Origin: an uncultured bacterium
GTDB taxonomy: Bacteria; Planctomycetota; Uabimicrobiia; Uabimicrobiales; JABWCH01
Reading direction: 5' to 3'
DNA length: 19,041 nt
Assembly: GCA_938003875.1 (NCBI GenBank)
Contig: CALKWO010000365.1
Span: forward strand, 1 to 19,041
Part shown: positions 14,185 through 19,041 of the stretch, one piece after another
How positions within the stretch are numbered: position 1 is the stretch's first letter
How the letters are laid out: every line of letters begins with the position of its first letter
Position numbers and translations under genes: made by a program
Notes under the pieces: model-generated
What the model saw: only the letters and a program-made list of their open reading frames with translations
What the model was told of the DNA's origin: nothing
The model's database searches: none

Positions 14185-14382
14185 ATGCCTGATACAAGAC
14201 CAATTGGAACTGTACAAGATGTAGCAAAATTATTAAAAATTTCAGCAGTGTCTGTAAGATCATTGGTGAAAAAGGGGAAACTAGAGGGTTTCCGCCTTGA
14301 CTCTAGATTCCGTTTGTTTCTTGATTCATTGCCCATATTCAAAAAAAATATGAATAGAAAGGAGGATACGAGAAATGAATAG
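14185..14382 (+). CDS. Small helix-turn-helix (excisionase/MerR-like) DNA-binding protein
   Basis: A 65-aa protein with a winged-HTH of the HTH_17/excisionase type: IGTVQDVAKLLKISAVSVRSLVKKGKLEGFRLDSRFRL at about residues 7-44. Proteins of this size act as excisionases, transcription switches or accessory replication factors. It has an AAGGAGG site (14167-14173) and a clear promoter at 14099-14126, and is the first gene of the replication operon. The 14-bp inverted repeat at 14024-14059 is a possible target. Its last codons overlap the start of a 15-codon frame at 14375. Confidence 0.75.
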   Translation: MPDTRPIGTVQDVAKLLKISAVSVRSLVKKGKLEGFRLDSRFRLFLDSLPIFKKNMNRKEDTRNE

Positions 14383-14391
14383 TACAAGACA

Positions 14392-14658
14392 GTGCGTTCT
14401 GGGAGAAGCGAATCAACGATAAAGGGCGAAATAAAGATCGGAAGAAGCTTGGGGACGGATGTTGTAAAGGCTATAATGGAAAATGGTTTTGAGAATAAGA
14501 AAACCATATTGGTTGAATTGTCAAAATTTAAACCAGAAGATCAAATGGCCAAGTTGAACCCAATGCTAGATGTAGATGTAACAGAAGAAATACTGAAGAT
14601 TCTGAACAACAATAAAGTAATAGCTCATTGTCGCATAATACGACAACGAGCATATTGA
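14392..14658 (+). CDS. ParB-like HTH fragment, possibly a decayed gene
   Basis: An 88-aa frame starting with GTG. SESTIKGEIKIGRSLGTDVV and the following NKKTILVELSKFKPEDQMAKL resemble the region after the HTH in ParB/KorB-like proteins (T.I...I.IA..L........ KT.LLELA...PE.Q). The N-terminal nuclease-like and nucleotide-binding parts of ParB are absent. A strong GGAGG site (14360-14365) points not to this GTG but to ATG 14375 in another frame, which stops after 15 codons (MNSTRQCVLGEANQR). A one-base frameshift near 14384-14395 would join them, so this may be a broken gene. Otherwise it is a small stand-alone protein coupled to the short frame. It lies between the HTH gene and the 53-aa gene. 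Confidence 0.5.
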   Translation: MRSGRSESTIKGEIKIGRSLGTDVVKAIMENGFENKKTILVELSKFKPEDQMAKLNPMLDVDVTEEILKILNNNKVIAHCRIIRQRAY

Positions 14659-14759
14659 TAAAACAAGAGCATTTTACTGGAGGATCAAAAAAATGTACAC
14701 ATAAAAATTCAATCAACTGTAATTGTGTCCTATATACCTTAATGCAAAGGAGATAATTT

Positions 14760-14921
14760 ATGCGAAATAATGAGCAGGATCGATTTCCCGAACCTGTTTA
14801 TCAGCTTTTGTATGACGATGCGAACGATGAATATATTTGGAGAGTTGTAGATTATACAACAGATAAATGTATTCCTGGTGACTTGTGTTCAGAATATGAT
14901 TTTAATTACAAAGGAGTGTAG
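14760..14921 (+). CDS. Small acidic 53-aa protein of the replication operon
   Basis: A 53-codon gene: ATG 14760 with AAGGAG (14747-14752) seven bases upstream, ending TAG at 14919. The sequence (MRNNEQDRFPEPVYQLLYDD, then EYIWRVVDYT) is acidic and aromatic, with cysteines at 37 and 43. I do not recognise it. The next gene starts two bases later and has its AAGGAG inside this gene's last codons, a strong sign of coupled translation. Small acidic proteins beside single-strand-binding genes are common in phage replication modules, but no function can be assigned. Confidence 0.65.
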   Translation: MRNNEQDRFPEPVYQLLYDDANDEYIWRVVDYTTDKCIPGDLCSEYDFNYKGV

Positions 14922-14923
14922 CT

Positions 14924-15337
14924 ATGAAGTTTGATTTTAGCCTAAATGCGGAAAATAATACTGTTCCAACAATCGTTCCTCCTGGTGAATATTCTGCTAT
15001 AATTTGCGATTCGAAAGAAAAAACAAGCAAAAGTGGTAATCAAATGTTGGAGATTAGGCTCAAAATTACAGAGACAAATTATTGGGGAACATGTGTTTGG
15101 GACTGGCTTGTTTTTATTAATAATAAACCAGCCAAAGACAAATTAAAGAATTTCTGCAATGCTGTTGGGATTGAAACCGACGGCAGAGAAGTAGATATAG
15201 ACCCAAACAGCCTGTTGAATAAGCAGCTTGTTGTCACTATAGAAAATGGTGGTGAATTTAATGGGAAACCTCAGAATCGAGTCGCTTATAATGGGTACAA
15301 AAAAAATGACAGCTCAAACCTGTTTTCGGACTGCTAA
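14924..15337 (+). CDS. DUF669-type phage single-stranded DNA-binding-like protein
   Basis: A 137-aa protein of the DUF669 pattern: IVPPGEYSAIICDSKEKTSKSGNQMLEIRLKI (17-48), then WDWLVF, KLKNFCNAVGIE, LLNKQLVVTIENG and GKPQNRVAYNGYKK. DUF669 proteins occur beside phage and plasmid helicase-primase genes and are thought to be OB-fold single-strand DNA-binding proteins; that role is from context, not proved for all members. Aromatic residues in the beta strands (W54, W59, W61, Y124) fit DNA stacking. It lies two bases after the 53-aa gene and 234 bases before the primase-helicase, inside the replication operon. Confidence 0.8.
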   Translation: MKFDFSLNAENNTVPTIVPPGEYSAIICDSKEKTSKSGNQMLEIRLKITETNYWGTCVWDWLVFINNKPAKDKLKNFCNAVGIETDGREVDIDPNSLLNKQLVVTIENGGEFNGKPQNRVAYNGYKKNDSSNLFSDC

Positions 15338-15397
15338 GACTCGGTTTATTTGAGAGTAAAAGTCTCTGATTATAGTGGTCTAATAAGCAAGTAGGTT

Positions 15398-15464
15398 GGT
15401 ATCTGGCAAGGCTTAAGCTGGGTATCATGGCAGGGTTTAAGGCTTGGTCATATGTTTTTTTTTT
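15398..15464 (+). promoter_or_regulatory. Imperfect tandem repeat and T10 run before the primase gene
   Basis: GGTATCTGGCAAGGCTTAAG (15398-15417) is followed 23 bases later by GGTATCATGGCAGGGTTTAAG-like sequence (15421-15441), then a run of ten T's (15455-15464). A CTCCAG (15474-15479) / CTGGAG (15491-15496) hairpin comes next. The TGGCAAGG core also occurs at 1436 and 1659 in the control region. The segment may attenuate or regulate expression of the primase gene. Confidence 0.35.
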
Positions 15465-15524
15465 AAAAATCGACTCCAGGGTAACGTACTCTGGAGATCA
15501 AAGATGATTTATAATAATAGCATA

Positions 15525-15557
15525 TTTTCCAATTACTTACAAGAGGTAATTGGAAAA
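15525..15557 (+). promoter_or_regulatory. 12-bp hairpin just before the primase ribosome site
   Basis: TTTTCCAATTAC (15525-15536) pairs perfectly with GTAATTGGAAAA (15546-15557) around a 9-base loop. It ends three bases before AGGAGG (15561-15566) of the TTG-started primase gene. It could be an operator, an RNA stability element or a translation control stem. Confidence 0.5.
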
Positions 15558-15571
15558 GAAAGGAGGAAATA

Positions 15572-17989
15572 TTGCAAAATTTTAAACAAGAAGTCCTTTT
15601 GTTTCTAAAAGAGAAAGGATTAAACCCAAGCGACAAAGGGAATTATATTCTTTTTGTATGTCCAGAATGTCAAAAACATGATGCCTTTGTTTATACAAAC
15701 AAAGGATATCTGTCAATAGCCCAATGCAACCATCGCAGCTCATGCGGTTGGAAAAGCAACTTGAAGACATTGCTAGGAGTCAAAGACGTTCCAGCCACAA
15801 TAACAGATCAAGATGTGGTTTTTGCCTTTAAGAAACACGGGTTAGACCTTGGAATTCTAGAACACGCTGGCCTTGTTTCTAATAAAGATGCGTCTATTCA
15901 GATCACAAAAGATCACACTAAAACATTAAAGTGGGACACGAAAAAAAATAAGCTTGCCTACAACCTAGAATCGGGATTCAAGGCAGAAATGGGCGAGTTC
16001 TATCCTGTGCTTTATGAAAATATAGAAGAGCCACAAGAAGAAAAGGGCAGCAATGTTCTCTATGTTTTTGAAGGCGATTGGGACTGGCTAAAGGGTTTGT
16101 CCGACGGCCTAAATTGCACATCTAGTCTGTTCGGCTGCGATTATAAGCCAAAATATGACATAGGATGGAATGTCTTCGTGCCATTCAAGGAAATTCGCAT
16201 TTGCTACGATATGGATAAAGCAGGTATGAATTCTGCTAGTGGTTTAGCATTAGTTCTAAAGGCCAAATTCCCAGATAAGCAGGTCTATACCATCAAATTG
16301 CCCTTAAAGAAAGAGGATGGAAAAGATTATTGTGACTATCGCCTTAAGCATACTTTGGAAGAATTCCTTACATTGGAAAAAATCCTTGTTGACCCACAAA
16401 TTGTTAATGCGTCACAAAGAATTATTGAAGTAAACAACAGAACTTTCAAAATCGAAAAAGACAATAGGAAAGAAATCTACAATTTCATCATGAGGATCAT
16501 AAGGAAGATCACCGATGATGAAAAAAATGTGTCCTGGGAGTGCCGATTGTCCAGTGATTTATTGACAGAAGAGATAATCCTGGATGGAAACAATTTGAAC
16601 ATTTTGAATGATTTCAAAAAGAAAGTATCAGAGCGTGGACTCTTTTTGAGCAATGCTAGCAGTGTTGAGCATAATGCTTTTTTGGAACATATTTATAGCA
16701 AGAGTAATATAAAAGAGAAACAGAAAACCCAATATCTTGGAAGAATAGAAAGGGATAAATACCTGTTCAATAACGCTCTTGCGACAAAAACAGAAATCCT
16801 CCAGAAAGATAACTGCGACATTATAGCACCAAAAGGCCGAATAGAATATTCAGGAGAGTTGAACCTTGAAATTCTAATCGAAAAATTGGGCGCAATTTAT
16901 AGCAAAGACCTATGGAAGATTTTTGGGTTCGCAGTGGGAACATTGTTTGTAGAAGAAATAAGCGAATATTATGGTTTTTTCCCTTTGTTGTTCTTGAATG
17001 GAAGCAAAGGTACTGGCAAGTCTACACTTGCAGAAATTATAGCTGCAATGTTCGGAGCTGCAAAAGAAGTAAAGCCGTTCAATTTTAACAGCACAACTAA
17101 AAGTATTCAAAGGGCAGGTGCTAAATTTAAAGGCATCCCTATTCGACTAAATGAATATCAAGCAGGTAAGACAAACTCAAATGCTTTACTTTGTTCAATC
17201 TACGACAGAGAAGGTTATCAACGTGCCAGGAGCGATAACAGCCTAGATGGCATGAAAAGCGAAATAAATGCCACCTTCATAATTATCTCTACTCAGAACA
17301 TCGTGGGCTTCGAGGCTGAGGCAGTTCTTTCGAGGATAGTCGAAATCAACCTGGATAATGCTTTAAGAAACAAAGATATGCTCGAAGAAATAAAGGCATA
17401 CAAGGATAATGCTTCGTATTTTGTCGTTCATTGCTTACAGAAAATTAACCCTGATGAACTTCTAAGAGTAATAAAAAAAGAAGCAAATTCCAATTTAAAG
17501 GCTTTAGGTGCAAATGAGCGCATAGTGGAAAATCATTCGATCTTGCAGATATGTGCCAATGAATTTTACAAAAGTTGTTCTTGCGCTGTTCTAAATAAAT
17601 GGGGGATAACCATTGGGCAACTGAAAGAGGACATTTCAAAACAAGAAGCTTCAACCCAAGATGCAAATGTAGGACAGATTTTTCTGAACATCCTGGAGTC
17701 AATGTTAAGAAAAGGAGAAATACCAACTGATGTTGCACAAATCCAAGAAGAAATTCTGTACTTTAATATTCGGACTACTATGCCCCTTGTTAGAAGGTTT
17801 TGTAAAAGTTCCGATATAGCTATGGTTGATGAAAAAACATTGGCAAAGTCACTTCGTCAGATCGGCTTGACAAAAAAGGACAGTAGAATCCTAGATGGTA
17901 AAAAAAACCAAAAGACATGGATGTACACTATTCCCAAAGATGAGGATAAGGAAGTGCCTGTATGGCTAACTGACCAGCTTGAACAATAG
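15572..17989 (+). CDS. Primase-helicase (zinc finger, TOPRIM, P-loop ATPase)
   Basis: An 805-aa replication protein. Residues 30-60 hold a zinc site: C30-x2-C33, H36, C52, H54 and C58, as in CHC2-type primases. A TOPRIM domain follows, with EGDWDWL (E167) and DMDKAG (213-218), the acidic metal-binding motifs. The helicase half has Walker A GSKGTGKST (477-485), LNEYQ (about residue 528) in the Walker B place, IISTQN as sensor 1 and the arginine in VLSRIVEI. Together it would open and prime DNA at the element's origin. The start is TTG with AGGAGG five bases before; no ATG near the N-terminus would keep the zinc site. A hairpin precedes the ribosome site. The last codons, GAACAATAG, copy the control-region repeat. 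Confidence 0.88.
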   Translation: MQNFKQEVLLFLKEKGLNPSDKGNYILFVCPECQKHDAFVYTNKGYLSIAQCNHRSSCGWKSNLKTLLGVKDVPATITDQDVVFAFKKHGLDLGILEHAGLVSNKDASIQITKDHTKTLKWDTKKNKLAYNLESGFKAEMGEFYPVLYENIEEPQEEKGSNVLYVFEGDWDWLKGLSDGLNCTSSLFGCDYKPKYDIGWNVFVPFKEIRICYDMDKAGMNSASGLALVLKAKFPDKQVYTIKLPLKKEDGKDYCDYRLKHTLEEFLTLEKILVDPQIVNASQRIIEVNNRTFKIEKDNRKEIYNFIMRIIRKITDDEKNVSWECRLSSDLLTEEIILDGNNLNILNDFKKKVSERGLFLSNASSVEHNAFLEHIYSKSNIKEKQKTQYLGRIERDKYLFNNALATKTEILQKDNCDIIAPKGRIEYSGELNLEILIEKLGAIYSKDLWKIFGFAVGTLFVEEISEYYGFFPLLFLNGSKGTGKSTLAEIIAAMFGAAKEVKPFNFNSTTKSIQRAGAKFKGIPIRLNEYQAGKTNSNALLCSIYDREGYQRARSDNSLDGMKSEINATFIIISTQNIVGFEAEAVLSRIVEINLDNALRNKDMLEEIKAYKDNASYFVVHCLQKINPDELLRVIKKEANSNLKALGANERIVENHSILQICANEFYKSCSCAVLNKWGITIGQLKEDISKQEASTQDANVGQIFLNILESMLRKGEIPTDVAQIQEEILYFNIRTTMPLVRRFCKSSDIAMVDEKTLAKSLRQIGLTKKDSRILDGKKNQKTWMYTIPKDEDKEVPVWLTDQLEQ

Positions 17990-18150
17990 TAGGCCACATG
18001 TCGCTTCTATTGAAATCAACTAAAGTGACATGGGGCAAAACAGAGGCTACAGTTGAAGTCCTTGATATATAAGGCAGCCAGGCCATTGTAGCATCTGTAT
18101 CTCGTGTCGCATTTGTTTATGGTAAACCTTTTAAAGCACAGGAGTCCATT

Positions 18151-18324
18151 ATGAAAAAAACCTTAACAACAAAAGATCAATCAAAATCAAATGATAAAGA
18201 TAATGAGAAGAACCCTGATCCGAAAAAATTAGAACAAAGTAAAAAATATAAGCAATTGACCTTATTTGATTTAGATATTCCTAAGGTCAAAAGGAATAAT
18301 TATTGGCAAGAATTGCGCTATTAG
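18151..18324 (+). CDS. 57-aa lysine-rich protein with a beta-clamp-type motif
   Basis: A 57-codon gene: ATG 18151 with AGGAG (18140-18144) six bases before, ending TAG at 18322. Residues 1-34 are hydrophilic, rich in K, D, N and S, and probably disordered. Residues 35-39 are QLTLF, matching the bacterial sliding-clamp binding pentapeptide (QL[SD]LF-type), followed by DLDIPKVKRNNYWQELRY. A short disordered protein with such a motif beside a primase-helicase could recruit or block the host polymerase clamp. Pentapeptides can arise by chance, so the role is inference. It lies inside the repeat cluster, between the primase gene and the origin-like site. Confidence 0.6.
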   Translation: MKKTLTTKDQSKSNDKDNEKNPDPKKLEQSKKYKQLTLFDLDIPKVKRNNYWQELRY

Positions 18325-18333
18325 AAACCTTGT

Positions 18334-18434
18334 GGGCGACAGGAGCTACACAAGAGCTACAATAAGATATTATATAACTATAATAAATATATAGATTTAA
18401 TAAAATATGTCGCTCTTGTAGCTCTTGTCGCTCT
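18334..18434. other. Origin-like structure: inverted iterons around an AT-only core
   Basis: The left arm (18336-18361) carries GCGACA, GGAGCTACA and AGAGCTACA. The right arm (18408-18434) carries three tandem 9-mers in the opposite orientation. Between them, 18362-18407 is almost entirely A and T. Inverted protein-binding arrays around an easily melted core are typical of replication origins, and the primase-helicase gene is just upstream. Function is not proved. Confidence 0.5.
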
Positions 18435-18800
18435 TATTTTCTACATCTATTCTCCCAGGGTTTTTTTTTTCCCTTTTCCCCTTTCATCCCCAACCTCCAC
18501 CCCATTGACATCAGCGACAAGAGCTACATGTCCCTAAATCCATTATAGGACAAAGATTTTCAACGTAGCATCTATGTCGCTTTACCTCCAAAAGATTCAT
18601 CCTAATCTATAGGGTCAAAATTATTGCTGCAACAAGAGCGACAATGGCCTAGAATACTTATGGGGCAAGGATTCCCACTGTAGCTCTATTGTCGCTTCTG
18701 TAGCTTCCTGCCCTTAAAAAAATAGTCCCAAATTTGTTATAAGAATATGTGACCCAAAGGTATTGGACAAAACTTTGAACTATTTTCAAGGAGTATATAT

Positions 18801-19028
18801 ATGACACTAAGTTCTACCACACCGCTAAAACGATACGCTCTTCTTTGTCCTCAATGCGAGACAGATGTTATGCTTCCGTCTTCCGAACCTGACAAACCAT
18901 TTTGTCCAGAATGCAATGAAGATATAGATTTAGATGATTTACAGAACTTTATCGCCTCTTGGACAGAGTACCTCCAAGACAGAACCGCCCTTTTAGAAAA
19001 GGAGAAAAAAGATGAACACAATAATTGA
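18801..19028 (+). CDS. Small double-CxxC zinc-finger protein
   Basis: A 75-aa protein with CPQC (C16, C19) and CPEC (C35, C38), a compact zinc ribbon, followed by an acidic helical tail (DLDDLQNFIASWTEYLQDRT, then a lysine/glutamate run). The pattern CP.C..DV.LP ... CPEC is like the zinc end of LysW-type carrier proteins, but the EDWGE tail of LysW is missing, so it is not a true LysW. ATG 18801 has AAGGAG (18788-18793) seven bases before it. The next gene starts inside its end, so they are likely coupled. The bases 18435-18800 before it hold repeats and no gene. Confidence 0.7.
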   Translation: MTLSSTTPLKRYALLCPQCETDVMLPSSEPDKPFCPECNEDIDLDDLQNFIASWTEYLQDRTALLEKEKKDEHNN

Positions 19029-19041
19029 ACAAAGCCGAAAG
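19012..19041 (+). CDS. Start of a gene cut by the window end
   Basis: ATG 19012 overlaps the zinc-finger gene's end by 17 bases and has AAAGGAG (18997-19003) eight bases upstream. Only ten codons (MNTIIEQSRK) are visible, so nothing can be said about the product. Confidence 0.4.
   Translation, partial: MNTIIEQSRK

Larger units (their letters stand above)
17999..18707. repeat. TGTCGCTCT / TGTAGCTCT repeat family
   Basis: A 9-mer TGT(C/A)GCTCT and its reverse complement occur many times after the primase gene. Three exact tandem copies lie at 18408-18434. Inverted copies lie at 18336-18361, GCGACAAGAGCTACA at 18514-18528, CAAGAGCGACAA at 18633-18644, and mixed copies at 18679-18707. Looser copies lie at 17999-18012, 18088-18110 and 18565-18580. 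The set resembles iterons of a replication origin. Apart from 18151-18324 the region is non-coding. Confidence 0.7.

Noticed and set aside
14154..14507. Minus-strand 117-aa frame
   Set aside because: Antisense to the HTH gene and its promoter-proximal ribosome site; plus-strand signals are much stronger.
18336..18707. GCGACA/GAGCTACA cluster considered as CRISPR or tRNA remnants
   Set aside because: Units are 9 bases in both orientations with irregular gaps; no cloverleaf and no spacer pattern.
18801..19028. Zinc-finger protein considered as LysW (lysine biosynthesis carrier)
   Set aside because: The two CxxC pairs fit, but the EDWGE C-terminus needed by LysW is absent and no lysine genes are nearby.

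Overview
The window is a visibly AT-rich, gene-dense stretch of accessory DNA. It reads as part of a large plasmid or phage-plasmid of a Gram-negative-type, probably anaerobic or environmental bacterium. It carries its own partition genes, a primase-helicase, a phage-type single-strand-binding protein, several families of short iteron-like repeats, a toxin-antitoxin pair, a resolvase and an island of defence-type genes. No housekeeping gene, rRNA or tRNA was seen. The host lineage cannot be named from the sequence alone. MORN repeats joined to a Ser/Thr kinase, and TIR plus DUF4268, fit many phyla.

Layout. (1) 1-2590: control region with one gene (533-1126). It is surrounded by 8-base AATAGAAC repeats and followed by about 1.46 kb of non-coding DNA with at least four repeat families: AATAGAAC arrays, TTGCCAACC/CTTGCCACC, ACATACGT/ACGTATGT, and a CATA microsatellite. 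(2) 2490-7482: parA-parB followed by a 1057-aa protein kinase with a cysteine-rich segment and 12 MORN repeats. The 16-bp palindrome GTTCTAAATTTAGAAC occurs twice before parA and once between parB and the kinase, so it probably controls both units or acts as the ParB site. (3) 7500-8880, minus strand: RelE/ParE-type toxin with antitoxin, and a serine resolvase. (4) 9208-13847: a small zinc protein, then minus-strand defence-type genes. These are a protein with a C-terminal DisA_N-like (diadenylate cyclase) domain whose RHR motif is altered, and a tightly coupled operon of TIR-DUF4268 protein, three-helix membrane protein and Mrr-type nuclease. (5) 14099-19041, plus strand: replication module. 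It has a clear promoter, then a small HTH protein, a ParB-like fragment, a 53-aa protein, a DUF669 protein, a TTG-started primase-helicase, a 57-aa protein with a beta-clamp-type motif, an origin-like repeat cluster, a zinc-finger protein, and the start of another gene cut by the window end.

The most interesting candidates are the TIR / membrane / Mrr operon with a duplicated DUF4268-like module, the orphan DAC-like protein bracketed by matching short repeats, the kinase-MORN gene tied to the partition system by a shared palindrome and leader, and the origin-like structure at 18334-18434. Everything here comes from reading the sequence; no database search was run.
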